A stretch of DNA of 64,000 bases from assembly GCA_028641055.1 (NCBI GenBank), contig CM054058.1:240484187-240548186 (forward strand), written 5' to 3'. Below are positions 53,403 to 64,000 of the stretch, piece by piece (the first letter of the stretch is position 1; every line of letters starts with the position of its first letter). The DNA is from Alopecurus myosuroides (taxonomy: Eukaryota; Streptophyta; Magnoliopsida; Poales; Poaceae). The notes under the pieces were generated by a model. That model did no database searches. It saw only the letters and a program-made list of their open reading frames with translations, and was not told the DNA's origin. A program made the position numbers and the translations under genes.

Positions 53403-56402
53403 TTATCCAAAAGCGACTTCTAGTGTTATCTTTCCCTCAGGGCACGCCGAGTGACCCGGCACAATTCTATGAAAAACTGTAGAACTTTTCTGTAGCTGAG
53501 ACTCCTTGAGCCCCATGCGTAGGAAGGTTTCCCAATATAGGATATTAATGCTGCTTCCACCATCCATCAAAACCTTTTTCAGCTCGTAACCATTGACCTG
53601 TGGTGCGACCACCAAAGCTAACACACCCGGATGTTCCATTGTTTCCGGGTGATCCCTTCTGCTCCATGTTACTTCTTGATCTGACCATCTCAAATATCTC
53701 GGAACACCTGAGGAGACCGAGTTTACGGCCCTTTTAAGTATCTTTCTATCTCTACTGGAAGTCCCGGTAGTGTGAACGTGGTACTGTCCTAACTGCTTTG
53801 GGTTGGCCTGGAAACCCCCAGCACCTCCTTGATTATTACCCGGATTGCCACCTCCTGCGTTGCCAGCGGGGGGTGGCCCGTTGCCCGGGTTTCCACCCGG
53901 ACCCGGTCCTCCTCCCCGGTCTGCACCTCGCAGGGCTTTATGTATTTCCTCGTTCTTCCATCTCTGTAAGTCCACGCACTGCTCTAATGAATGATTAGCC
54001 GGCCTGCCATTCCTGCTATGACGCGGACAGGGCATCCTGAATGCCTCTATATGGTTAGCCGGTCTCAGTGGTCCTTGGTAGTTTCCTCCGTTGAAATTTC
54101 CCTCTGCCCTGGGTCTTGCGAACCCGGCTTCTGTATTAGCGACAAACTCGGAATTTCCTTCGTATGGGTGCTTGTGCTGGTTATTTCCATTGTTTCCTCC
54201 ATTATTACCCGGTACAGCTCCATTGCCGGGTCTTCCATTGTTGGGCTTCGCTTTTTTGTCATCAACATCCTCCTTTGCTGTGTCCGTAGCAGCGTGCTTA
54301 CTGCAAGCGTCCATCAATTCTCCCATTGTAACTTCTGAGGCGTGCCGACTAGATTTCATGCGTGTCAACTTTTGCACCAGGGGTAAATATTTGCACGTTT
54401 TTGCCATAGCTTGCAATGCATCTTTTGGCTGGATATCAGTGGAAGAGTGGAGAATTTCCATGACCCGGCACACCCAGTTGCGCGCCGACTATCCCTTCTT
54501 CTGGACGCAACGCTCTAAATCATCAATCATGAATAACTTTCGGCACGTCCCATGAAAATGTTTGATGAAGGCGTCTTTCAGCTCACTCCATGAATTGATG
54601 GATCTTTCAGGCAAGTTATTGAACCACAACTTTGCTGCTCATTCGGACATCATAAGGTACATAAACTTAGCTTGGAGATTCTCGGACGCGTTGCGAATTG
54701 ACATAGCCATCTCGTAACTGCTCAACCAGGTTTCTGGGTCCATGGTCGGCTCATAATTAACCACTTTACCCGGCTCCTTGAATTTATCCGGGTAGGGCTC
54801 AGCTCTGATGACATCCGATAAACACTTAGGCTCGGCGAGGTTTGCCAGTACCGGCCTTACTCGGGAAACGTGCGATCCTGCAGCTGGTGCAGCGGGGGGT
54901 GCAATCGCTACCGGTCCTCTTACCGCAGACCCGGCTGCTGCGCGCCTGGCTCGAGAACTGTTGACGATGGCTTGTGCTACTGATGATGCGGGCGTTGCCG
55001 GTCTGTGGGGAGGAGGCGGCATTTGCTGCTGCTCTGCCCTCCGCCTTGCCGAACTTGACTGAATATTCCCGGTATTCCCGGGTTGCCGGCTAACATACAG
55101 TGTCCCGTGCAAACCACTTCTGTGATCCGGGTAATTTGCTTGCTGGGCCACTGCGGTGCGTAGCATCTCTATGGCCTGCCGAGTTTCAATTTCTCGAGGC
55201 GTCTCTCCCAGTGGGATACGGTCGAGCGCTAGAGTCGCGGCGTACATGTTATCCATGGGATTGTTGAAGTGACCTGGTGGAGTGTGAAATCGCGGTGGCG
55301 GTGGTGGTGGTGCGGTATTGCTAACAGCGATCCTAGTTTGCAACATGGGTAACTCGGCTTGCACGTTCCCCGGCTGTCCTCCGAGGGTCGCAGATCGATA
55401 TCCGGTTTCTAGATTTACTGCCGGAATTGGTTGGTCCTGAGGGGTAACAAACAATGTGGCCGGTTGTAAATTCCCTCCGGTTGCCGGTAATCTCGTCTGG
55501 TGTCTCTGATTGTAAATCCTGGTTGACTGAGTTTGAAGGCGATTCTCCAGTTCTTCCAACTCGCGCTAGCGCGTGGCCATCCCTTGTTTCTCGGCTTCGA
55601 TATCTCTCCTTTGTTGATCCAATGCGCGGCGAGCCACATCCAGATCTCGAGCACGTGCCTCTGCGTTTTCTGGGGTTATCACCGTTGCTAGCACTGTGGG
55701 ATCCAAGATTAGGTTGTTACTGAACAAAGCCGGATTTCGCTGAGCCGAGGTTCCTGCACCCGACGTTCTGTTTGCTATGAATCCAAACATATTCCTCTGC
55801 CGTTCACTTTCTCCAGTATGACTGGTGACAGAAGCCGACTCTCCGTCGACCCAGGCTATAACCGGGTTTCCGTCAATCGGTGCCTGCTGTTGGGCCAGTG
55901 CTCGCGCCGCTCCCGCCGCGGCCGTCGTCACATCCCCCTGATTAAGATTGATTGCAGGGGTTGTATAGACCGCGACCCGACGCGCGATGCTTGGTGATGA
56001 TTCGTATTCCTCTTCGTCATAGCTATCTTCCTCGTACCGGTCTTCACGCAGATGCAGGATAGACTCGGTATCATCTTCCCTTATGACCCGGCCATGCGGG
56101 GTCCATGCCGGCTCCTCCGGTTGTTCCCTCTTCGTGGTGGGCTCTTCTTCTGGATCGGCTGTCCCAACCGATTCTTCTCCATCCGACTGAACGCAAGATG
56201 CTTCTCCTGACACAGAATCATATCCAATATTATCAGGAACAGAACCGGATGTACGTACCATGCCGACGAAGACGTTGACCCGGCCGATCGCAACGATAGA
56301 CCCGGTTTCCAGCAGATCCGACTCTGGTCCCCAACCAAAGTCATCCACCATCTTCTCCCCTTCAGGGTTGGTGATGACTTTGCCGATGACGAGGTTCTTC
56401 AT
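53403..56402 (-). pseudogene. gag and protease of RT10
   Basis: ATG at 56402 (MKNLVIGKV), 44 nt after the primer site; the frame is open upstream only from a TTG. Acidic N-terminus (DEEEYESSPS), Ala/Pro-rich middle, coiled coil (RARDLDVARRALDQQRRDIEAE), capsid-like Retrotrans_gag domain near 54750-54480, a Gly/Asn-rich linker, a C-x2-H-x8-H-x4-C motif near 54030-53970, and a protease with LMDGGSSINIL (Asp304 of the last open segment). In-frame stops lie at 55566 (TAG), 54639 (TGA), about 54489 (TAG) and 53403 (TAA); all four segments are in one frame and run on into pol, so gag-pol was originally a single ORF. Confidence 0.85.
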
Positions 56403-56445
56403 GCTTTCCTGAGCTTCTCCCGTGATGTAAACACCCTTGGACGTA

Positions 56446-56465
56446 GGCCCCACGGTGGGCGCCAA
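56446..56465 (-). other. Primer-binding site of RT10
   Basis: TTGGCGCCCACCGTGGGGCC on the minus strand, 1-2 nt inside the LTR. The start matches the TGGCGCC of other sites here, but the tail differs from tRNA-Asp, so another tRNA is used; I do not name it. Confidence 0.65.
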
Positions 56466-56466
56466 C

Positions 56467-56930
56467 TATCGTAGGATAATCACGGCAGACGTTACCAGGG
56501 GTAACTTACTTTGGGGCAAATCGGCTCTGGTGTTTGGGAGAGGGTTTAGCTCAGGGGAAATCATGCTATCAATCGATCTGGTAGCTCTGGCAGCAATGTC
56601 GCCGAGTCTCCGATCTAGGGTTACTTCTATCAGCTCTCGTATTACAGGATACTCGAATATCTGGTAAAACTCTTGTCTTTCCTGACCTAGGGACCAGTTT
56701 ATATATTACCCGCCCCCTGGCTTCCTATACAAGGCATACCCGGAATCCTACCCGGAAACCGCACACAACCCTAAGTATCCTAATCTTGACTCCTAAGGTA
56801 CGAGTTACAAGGCCAACGTTTCCTCTTGGGCCTTCTAGAAACTCCTTCACCTTGAGCCGGGTCTTGTGCGAATCCCTTCGGGCCGGGTTTCACCTAGGCA
56901 GCAGCCTACCAGGTTATCACCCCCCCATCA
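56467..56930 (-). repeat. 5' LTR of RT10
   Basis: 464 bp, partner of 44254-44719. The TATA box (minus) is at 56698-56707. Most differences between the two LTRs are transitions. Confidence 0.9.
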
Positions 56931-56935
56931 GGAAC

Positions 56936-57588
56936 TACTGGTAATTAAGGTGTTCCTTTTAATAGAACACCGGAGCAAAGCATTAACACTCCGTGAACAC
57001 ATGTGATCCTCACATCGCAACCATCCCCTCCGGTTGTCCCAATTTCTGTCACTTCGGGGCCTCAGGTTCCGGACAATGATATGTGTAAACAACTTGCGGG
57101 TATGATCAAGAAACAATAATTATCATCGTGATTCAATAACATGTTCAGATCTGAGATCATGGCACTCGGGCCCAAAGTGGAAAGCATTAAGCATAACAAG
57201 TTGCAACAATGTCAATAGCACTAATAGAGGATACTAGGCACTATGCCCTAACAATCACGACATTATTACATGAACGATCTCATCCAATCCCTAGCATCCC
57301 CTTCAGCCTACAGCGGGGAATTACTCACACATGGATGGGGAAACATGGATGGTCGATGGAGAGGCGTTGGTGATGACGATGGCGATGATCTTCTCCACTT
57401 CGCCGTCCCGGCAGGGTGCAGAACAGGAACTTCTGATCCCCGAATCGAGGTTCGGGATGGCGGTGGCACTCTGTTGTGTTTCTGTGGAATATGATGTACC
57501 CCATCGGGTTTTAGGGTTGGAGGCTACTTGTAGTCGAAAGGGGAGTCCGAGGGGGGTCCCGGGGGGCCCACACCCCATGCTGGCGCGG
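56936..57588 (-). repeat. 5' LTR of RT9, second part, truncated
   Basis: Resumes TACTGGTAATTAAGG after the GGAAC duplication and matches 36035-36690 of the other LTR up to GCTGGCGCGGC; the last 240 bp or so are missing. Confidence 0.8.
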
Positions 57589-57993
57589 CATGCTATCTTT
57601 TATGGAGAGACACCACTAGTGAACCTATGAACCCCGGTCCTTTTTCCACACTGTTAAACAAACCACAACAATTTCCTGCTTTTTTTACTTACTGCGAGCA
57701 TACACTTTTTTCCACACTATATGTCTAATCTTTGTTTTCAGAAAGACCTGTGAGATCGACAACCTCACTGTACCGTTGGGGCAAAGTATTTTGGTTGTGT
57801 TGTGTGCAGGTTCCATGTTGTTGCTGACTTCGGTGAAGCGCCAACACCACCGTCAGTGGCATCAACCTTCCGAAGGTCCTCTTTCTCCTACTGGATTGAT
57901 AACCCTGGTTCTTAACTAAGGGGAAAACTCCTACCGATGTGCTCATCATACCTTCCTCTTGGGGTTCCCAACAAAGTGCATCAAGGATTTTTC

Positions 57994-58011
57994 TGACGTC
58001 GTTGCTGGGGA
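57994..58011 (+). other. Primer-binding site of RT11
   Basis: TGACGTCGTTGCTGGGGA, three transition-type differences from the tRNA-Asp type site. Confidence 0.65.
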
Positions 58012-58205
58012 GAAGGAAGTCTTCTGGCAAGGGGAGTCTCTCACTCTCAACCTCTTTATTTTGTTTATTGTCTTGTTTTTATTTTTGTCTTGTTTTTCTT
58101 CTTTATATTAAAAACACAAAAAAATAGTTTATGGCATAAAAGGGCAACTCAAATATTTTCAAGTGAAGCATTCACTTGCTATTTGCTTTATCATGCTTGC
58201 TATCA

Positions 58206-59389
58206 ATGTTTGATGTCTTTGAAACTAGATCTTTTAGGCAAGGTGGGTTCACGGATGAACAACAAAAACATTATAAGGAACACCGCTTGTCAGAAAAAGG
58301 GATACACATATGGGAGCAAATTAATAAATTGCATGACTATGCTAAAAACTTGTGCTCCACTATAATGTTACTTATTGCTTTGATAAATCTTGCTGCCGTA
58401 GGAGGTATAAACTTCTCTCTTTTCAATGTGATTATAATGATAATGTTGCCATGTCTTCTTATGTTAAGGGAAATTATGAATTATATGATGTGGAACAAAT
58501 TGAAAAATTTATTGCTTGGAAGGGTGCATTCGAAATTGCCTATTTGCTTGAAAGTATTGATGATGCACCTTATAAATATGAGATTTATGCTATACTTGAA
58601 TATTTATTTGATAATTACAAGGATTCAAATTGCTACATAATGGAATATCTTAATAAATGCTCTCAACCTAAGGAAGAGACTAATGCCTTGCAGGAACCTA
58701 TGGAAGAGGAAACTGCTGAATCTGGAAGCTCATTGGATGAAAAAGAGGAGGAGAGCGATGATCAAGAGGAGGAAGAATGGAACCCATGTCAACCTCCCAA
58801 TGATAGTAACTCTTTAACTCATGCATTATTTGATGAAATTGATACTTTCTATACTTATGACCTTGATACTAATATGAATTAAACTTGTGAGAATGATATT
58901 GCTACTGTTATTCATGATAATCCATGCTACTTGGATAAATCTTATGATAATGCTCTTGATGATGGTCCTACGCTACTTGATGTTATAAATTATAATGCTA
59001 CTGAAAATATGATTGCTATAATATGTCCTATACCTTTTAAGAGTGACCAATAATTTTGTTTTTCTATAGCTAAAAGTGGGAAAGAGGAGGTCTTTACTTT
59101 TAATTTTGATCCCACTGTTTTTTAGCTTGATATGAATTGTGTGCTTTTAGACCATGACAAACATGTTTTATGTGGTAATTATGTTGTTGAGTTTGTTCAT
59201 GATGCTACTGAAAATTACTATGAGAGAGGAAAATATGGTTGTAGGAATTTTCATGTTACTAATACACCTCTCTTTTTGTTGAAAGTTTTGAAGTTGCTCT
59301 TGTTCTACCTTCATATGATTTCTAGTTTGAGCTTCTTTAATTTATTTGTTTACAAGATTCCTATCCATAGGAAGTGGGTTAGACTTTAA
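58206..59389 (+). pseudogene. RT11 ORF: acidic protein with C-terminal hydrophobic tail, relative of the RT7 ORF
   Basis: ATG at 58206; a frameshift near 58350-58450 moves to the frame that is open to 58882; stops at 58880, about 59050 and about 59124 interrupt the same frame before the end at 59389. The middle is helical and then strongly acidic (EEETAESGSSLDEKEEESDDQEEEE, split for reading). The tail reads VHDATENYYERGKYG, a long hydrophobic stretch (FLLKVLKLLLFYL...) and HRKWVR, matching the RT7 protein tail (HDATKSYYERGKHG...HRKWVR). The tail, not the repeats, is what the two share. No known domain. Confidence 0.6.
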
Positions 59390-60499
59390 TTTGTTTTATA
59401 CTTTCTTATTTATGCTATCTTTTTCTTAATTCATATTTCTTATGTGGGCATCTTCCCTTTTATGCCAAGCTGAAAGGCGTTAAACAAAAGCGCTACCGGA
59501 AGACAACCCGTTTTATTTCGCTGTTTTTAACCCGTTTTATTTCGTTTTCTTTGGTGTGCTTTGCACCTGGGTGTTTTCTATTTCCTTATAAACCCCGCTG
59601 TATCTTTTCTTTTGAGTTTATGTTGAGCCAAGTAAAGCCTCTAGTGGAAAGTTGAGCCTATATTTCGGATTTCTGCGCAGAAAATAGATTTCTGCTGTCC
59701 ACTGTTAATTCCATTAAAAATCACAGAAAATTGAAAATGACCTTCGCTTTTTTGTTCTTAATACTGAGGTATATAGGCAACTTTTTTTTATAATACCACT
59801 TTTTGATTTGAGCAACAGAAGGTTTTTAAAAAAATCGATCTTTACCTGTTGTTCTGTTTTGACAGATTTCTGCCATTTATCGCATTTGCATCTTAATCTC
59901 TTTCTTTTGGTGTTCTTTTGAGAAAAAAAGTTTTGAAATAAGTTGTGACAGTAGATAATGTGTTTTTGAGTGTTATACTTGTGTTTAAAATGAACCATGC
60001 GAATTTATTATTTCAATTGCACTAACGTTGCTAATGAAGATTGTGAGAATTTTGATGTGAAGGAAGTTTTCAAGGGTCAAGAGAACAGGATGATATGATG
60101 TGATCAAGAAGAGTGAAAAGCCTAAGCTTGGGGATTCCCCAGTGGTACATCCAAGAAAATTCCAAGAAGACTCAAGCGTCTAAGCTTGGGAGTGCCCAAG
60201 ACATCGTCTTCTTAATCAACAAATTATCAGGTCACTTCTAGTGAAACTATATTTTTATTCGGTCGCATCTTATGTGCTTTATTTGGAGCATCTTTTAATT
60301 TTTTTTCAGTTTGCTTTTGCTTTTTGTTTCAGTTTGTTTTTACCTTTTTCAACAAGCTTGGTTGGACCCCAGCATTCTTTTATTGGAGAGTGACACGCTC
60401 CGCTTTTTCATGAGAATACATTGTATTCTTAATTTCTGTCTAGCTGTTGCATTAATTTAGCTCTTGTTTTGCATGCATCTATTATTAGAGCTGTTAGTT
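59390..60499 (+). other. Non-coding 3' block of RT11
   Basis: Same block as in RT7 from the CAACCCGTTTTATTTCG boundary (59504) on, with decayed internal polypurine copies at 60124 (AAGCTTGGGGATTC) and 60182. It is cut by RT12 at TAGTT|TGTAACATCCC. Confidence 0.65.
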
Positions 60500-61300
60500 T
60501 GTAACATCCCAAGTATGAAAACTTCCATTTAGAATGTTTGATTCTTGTTTAATTAAAGTGTTGCATCATGTCATCATACTCATTACTTGTTTCATTTGTT
60601 TTCAGTGGGTTTGCATCTGTTTTTATTTGTTTTCACAATTGAAATTCAAACCAATATTTCAAATGCTTGTTCATACTTGTTATGTTACAACTTTCCAACT
60701 AAAAGGTTCAAATTAAACTTCCATTTGTTTCCATGAAAAATAACAAAATGCTCAACTATTTATTTGTTCTTTAATCATCCACTTAATTCCAATTAGCATT
60801 CAAAATTCAAAACAAATCACAAACAGCACCCAATTTAAAATTATGAAAATTACCAAAAACATTTCTAACCCTTTTGTTCCATTTAAACTTTAGGGTTCAC
60901 CCTAATTAAAACTTGTTTTCAATAAACCTCTTAATAATCAAATTCACCCAAATTTGAATCCAATTACAAACAGCATTTTATTTTTGAACTTTTTGAAAAC
61001 AAAAGTTGGCAATTAGTTGCTATTGTAATAACTAACTTAACCAAATTTTTCTAAATTTTTCCTAGCTCAAAAACCTTTCTATTTTCTTCCTATTCTATTT
61101 CAGCAAAAAAAAAGTAACAGAACAAATAATAAAAAGGAAAAAAAAACGCTCAGAGGAGGGGAGCCACGCAGGCCCAGCCCATTTCTTCTCTCCCTCGGCC
61201 CGTACCCCTTCGGGGTCTTCTTCAACCTGTACGGCGCCATCTCCATCTGTCCACGTCGGCGACAGTAACGCAGCAACGGCCACCGTCGCCCCTACCCCTC

Positions 61301-61307
61301 TATATAG
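61301..61307 (+). promoter_or_regulatory. TATA box in RT12
   Basis: CCTCTATATAGCTACCC followed within 40 bp by CCCTAACCCTAGCCCC and a (TC)n tract: a plant-like core promoter. Confidence 0.45.
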
Positions 61308-61902
61308 CTACCCTAGGACCCCCCGAGCTGCTGCCCTAACCCTAGCCCCCAACTACCTCCCTCCTCGCCGCCGATCTCTCTCTCTCTCTCTGCCGGCGAT
61401 TTTCTCTGTTCTGAACCTCACCGAGCCACCCACCTTCTGAACCGGAGATGATCGCCGCCGGGAGGCCCTCGCTTCCCTCCGGTTAGCAGCTGGAACGGAT
61501 CCGCCGTACTTCCCTCTACGTCCTCGACATCTCCGTTGAGCCCAAGGGGGCCTGTAGCCACGCCGCCGTCCTCGACGTCGACGCCGCCGTTCTGCCCCGA
61601 GCCGCTGCTTCCACTCCAGCCGCCGGTGAGCACCACCGTGCCTTCCACCTCTCCTCCTATCCTCTCTGCCTTGCGCAAGCACGCACCCCAGCACGCTAGC
61701 ACAGCACACGCAACACGCGCACGGCCGCGAGCATCTGCGGCTCGCCGCCGGCCACCGTCCACTTCCTGTCGAAGTTCAGAAAAAGTTCGTCAGTTAAAAG
61801 TTCAGATTCGCTAACTGAACAATAACCTGTTTGCGCGTGCTATACTGACAAGATCGAATCGCACACCGCAGTGGTAGCAGTGCAGTGCGCGCGCGCTCGA
61901 GG

Positions 61903-61920
61903 CCAGGGTTCGAGCCCTGG
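61903..61920 (+). other. tRNA T-arm-like hairpin in RT12
   Basis: CCAGGGTTCGAGCCCTGG: 6-bp arms around TTCGAG, containing a good Pol III box B (GGTTCGAGCCC). A weak box A-like TGGTAGCAG lies about 35 bp upstream. No complete tRNA fold is visible. It could be a tRNA-derived (SINE-like) remnant or chance. Confidence 0.3.
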
Positions 61921-63112
61921 CGCTCGCGAATAAACCCAACATTTTTGTTTCACTAGGCAACTGACAGGCGTGGCCCACCTGTAGGTGGCCTCTGTTGCCA
62001 CCTGTGCTGCCACGCAGCCTTTGGGCCCTCTGTCAGTGGCAGTGGCTAGCCACTGCGGAGTAACAAAGGTTTTTCTGCCTTTTCTTTTTAAATTAAATCT
62101 TATTTCTTTTACAGATTGGTCCTCAAATTTAAAATGTGAATAACTTTTAAATTACAAATCCAATTAATATAAATAAAATATGTTTGTTGAACCAAATTTA
62201 ATTCTCTACCTGTTTATAACATTTGTATTCTGTTTTGAATATTTCAAATGCAATCAAATTTCAAATTCAAACAATTCATTTGAAATTTGATTAATTGCAT
62301 AACTAATTCATACTTAATCCAAATAACATAAATAAAATATGTTTTCCATGCTATTTCAACCCACCTTTTCAAATATAAATTTTGTTTCATGGTTTGAATA
62401 ATTAAAATTGCTTAAATAATTTAAACCTTGTTTAAATCATTTAAATTTGCTAAATTCATAACTTGCCCAAATTAAATTATTTCTGAACATGTAAAATATG
62501 TTTTCAAACTAGAAAAGTATAAACTTTTCAAATATGAATTTGAATTTATGTTTTGAACAAATAAAAATTCAAATAAATTCATACTTGAATTTAATTCATT
62601 TAAATCTTGTTTAACTTGTTTAATTCATAAATAATTCATCTTAATTCCTTTTTCAATAATTGAAACATGTAATCCACCCAAAATTGTGTGCTCTTTCAAA
62701 TATAAACTTTGTTATCTGTTTTGAACAATTAAACTTGATGAAAACAACAAATGCTTGTGTGACACCTTTAAGAACCAAAATCTCATAACTTAATAACTAA
62801 AATCCAAACTTGGTAAACCTTATTTCCAATTGATTCTATTGTTGTTATTTTTCTGTTTTCCTCATCCATGCATCATACTAATCCACTTTCACCTGTTGAT
62901 TAGTTGTAAAACAATTAGTCCAACCTTAATTGATGGGCTTTTCATATGCAACTCAAATTGCATATGGGTCCATTTAATCATGTTGTTACCATATCAATTA
63001 GTTTATTTTGGTGCATCAACTAAATGGTCATGCATCATCCCATGATTGTGCACTATGCCATGTTATTGATTGTTTATCTCTCTGCGTTGTTTGTTTGCTT
63101 CTTCTCGAATAG

Positions 63113-63191
63113 ACGACGACGTTGAGACAGACGAGCCTTACGACACCCCTTCTGAGGATCTAGCTCAGTACCAGGCTGCTGAGTTTGCAGG
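63113..63191 (+). other. Exon-like acidic segment in RT12
   Basis: Preceded by a T-rich tract and AATAG, followed by GCAAGT (a GC-type donor). Reads DDDVETDEPYDTPSEDL, then QYQAAEFAG. A short acidic exon inside an LTR-like region; I do not recognise a protein. Confidence 0.3.
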
Positions 63192-64000
63192 CAAGTTATC
63201 ACTCACATGAACCACTGTGTTCCTTTCAACATTGGTTACCGATACTTTCCGTTGTCTATTTCTGCTAGCCATATGTATCGTTGCTTCTGTTACGAACCTA
63301 TCACCTGTTACCCTTTAACCATGATATAGCCTCACCTCCACACCTATAATCCCATTGTTTGTTGCCCGTGTCTTACTAGCATGCTTAGGGTTGTTTCTGC
63401 TCGAGTCTGTTACCCGTTACTTCCTGTTACTATATTTCTATTATGTTCTGGGGCTCGATGTTAAACAACAACCTGTTAATCTTGAGGTAATAATAATTTG
63501 CTGATAAGGCACCGGCAGGAGGCCCGGCGTGGTTTTGAGGCCTGCTAGTGTCGACCCTAATTAGGAAAAGGGTCTTGTCTACTGATCCATGATGAGCGCA
63601 CTAACCGCATGTGGGAAGCGTGTATGGGCGCCCCCCTCAATCTGATTCGATTCGCATCTCGTCCAAACCGCCACACTTAGTTCAGGCTTTCCATTTGATG
63701 CACTCATATGCAGGTACGAACCCGAGGCCAGGGTGGAACTTTTGTAGTCGGCATTTAGGGCGGCGTGGTCTTAGAGTGCTATGAGGGTCCCCTTTTCTTC
63801 GTGGGGCTCGATTAGCCGCGCACGCACAGCACGTGGTTCTTTGGGCTTGATGCGAAGAAGAGTTGAGTTGTGTAGAGTGCCTCGCTTGGTGGGTTTGATT
63901 CCCGTCTGGCGGGATATTCTTACGTGTACGGCCAAATTGGTGCACCCCTGCAGGGATAAATCTTCTCGAGAAGCCGTGTTTTCCGCGGTTATGGTTAACT

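Larger units (their letters stand above)
44254..56930 (-). mobile_element. RT10: complete Tat-type Gypsy element with antisense gene
   Basis: 12,677 bp. LTRs 44254-44719 and 56467-56930 (466 and 464 bp, fewer than about 20 differences by eye). The primer site at 56446-56465, gag-pol from 56402 to 49760 (minus), a spliced antisense gene from 45109 to 48543 (plus) and the polypurine tract at 44720-44731 fill it. Two RNase H domains and the antisense gene place it in the Tat lineage. Gag-pol carries four stops and one frameshift, so it cannot move on its own now, but every domain is still present. Confidence 0.9.
35568..57588 (-). mobile_element. RT9: Athila-type Gypsy element without polymerase
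   Basis: Minus-strand element inserted in RT3. Own parts: 3' LTR 35568-36931; internal region 36932-43777; 5' LTR 43778-44253 plus 56936-57588 (split by RT10, outer end lost at the fusion to RT11). Primer site 43749-43766. It codes for gag-protease and, downstream, an ATHILA ORF-1-like protein, but there is no reverse transcriptase, RNase H or integrase between them. The right target-site copy is lost. Confidence 0.8.
57589..60499 (+). mobile_element. RT11: Athila-like non-autonomous element, both ends broken
   Basis: Starts inside its 5' LTR (57589-57983, matching the reverse complement of the RT6 LTR from ATGCTATCTTTTATGG), then a primer site (57994-58011), a broken ORF (58206-59389) and the shared 3' block up to 60499, where RT12 begins. 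Plus orientation. The join to RT9 at 57588-57591 has no target-site duplication, so it is a deletion or translocation scar. Confidence 0.75.
60500..64000 (+). mobile_element. RT12: start of a further LTR element or long repeat (left end only)
   Basis: TGTAACATCCCAAG at 60500 abruptly replaces RT11 sequence; TG plus 'TGTAACA(T/C)CCCAA' is the usual start of the long LTRs of grass Tekay/Del-type Gypsy elements. The rest of the window shows AT-rich sequence, a TATA box (TATATAG, 61301-61307) followed by a GC-rich leader with a (TC)n run (about 61374-61391), a long AT-rich stretch (62050-63050), and an exon-like acidic segment (63113-63191). No primer site or gag appears before 64000, so if this is an LTR it exceeds 3.5 kb. 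The family and right end are not determined. Confidence 0.5.

Noticed and set aside
61353..61814. Arg-rich and Ser/Pro-rich frames in RT12
   Set aside because: GC-rich leader sequence with a (TC)n tract; frames open on both strands, no protein pattern.
61861..61930. A functional tRNA gene
   Set aside because: Only the T-arm part fits; no acceptor stem, anticodon arm or proper box A spacing.
1..64000. CRISPR array, bacterial operons or phage genes
   Set aside because: No spacer-repeat pattern or bacterial gene layout; introns, TATA boxes and LTR structure show plant nuclear DNA. The RT5 palindrome array is far too short and has unlike spacers of 16-20 bp.

Overview
The window is plant nuclear DNA and almost certainly from a grass. 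It consists of nested LTR retrotransposons of the Ty3/Gypsy superfamily. I find no ordinary host gene. The grass call is an inference from the LTR ends (TGATACGTCTCCAACGTATC type), the GC-rich 'gggcccacacc' U3 blocks, Tat and Athila elements side by side, and the layered nesting. A Pooideae genome (Triticeae, Lolium or Avena type) would fit, but the species cannot be settled from the sequence alone. Families were recognised by eye; no search was run.

I number the elements RT1-RT12 from left to right. RT1 (1-4747, +) is the 3' part of a Tat-type element. It sits in the gag of RT2 (4748-6004, -), which abuts RT3 (gag/protease on +, 6005-6800 and 35375-35567). RT4 (6801-35369, -) is inserted in the RT3 protease with a perfect TCGTG duplication. 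RT5 (7621-21062, -) is inserted in the 3' LTR of RT4, and RT6 (7719-14451, -) in the 3' LTR of RT5. The 5' half of RT5 is deleted at a GATCAT microhomology. RT7 (21070-27993, +, ATAAC duplication) landed next to that scar. RT8 (32580-34159) is a solo LTR in the 5' LTR of RT4. RT9 (35568-57588, -) is an Athila-type element in RT3, and RT10 (44254-56930, -, GGAAC duplication) is a complete Tat-type element in the 5' LTR of RT9. RT11 (57589-60499, +) is fused to the broken end of RT9. RT12 (60500 to beyond 64000) begins inside RT11.

Two kinds of element dominate. The Tat-type ones (RT1, RT2, RT3, RT5, RT10) have short LTRs of about 0.47-0.55 kb where both ends can be seen. RT10 keeps a polyprotein with gag, protease, reverse transcriptase, two RNase H domains and integrase, damaged by stops and one frameshift. 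RT1, RT5 and RT10 also carry a spliced gene on the opposite strand, between integrase and the 3' LTR, with its own TATA box. Its N-terminus looks like the 'gypsy-type transposon' domain (Transposase_28). The Athila-like ones (RT4, RT6, RT7, RT8, RT9, RT11) have long LTRs of about 1.4-1.8 kb and, where an internal region is present, a tRNA-Asp-type primer site. They lack reverse transcriptase and integrase and so would depend on another element. RT4, RT6, RT7 and RT11 share a non-coding 3' block but carry different coding modules.

The points most worth a second look are: the antisense spliced gene in three Tat families; a roughly 30-bp-period array of palindromes with covarying stems upstream of its RT5 copy; extra internal copies of the polypurine tract in both element types, next to a conserved hairpin in the Athila-like ones; and the membrane-type ORF shared by RT7 and RT11.
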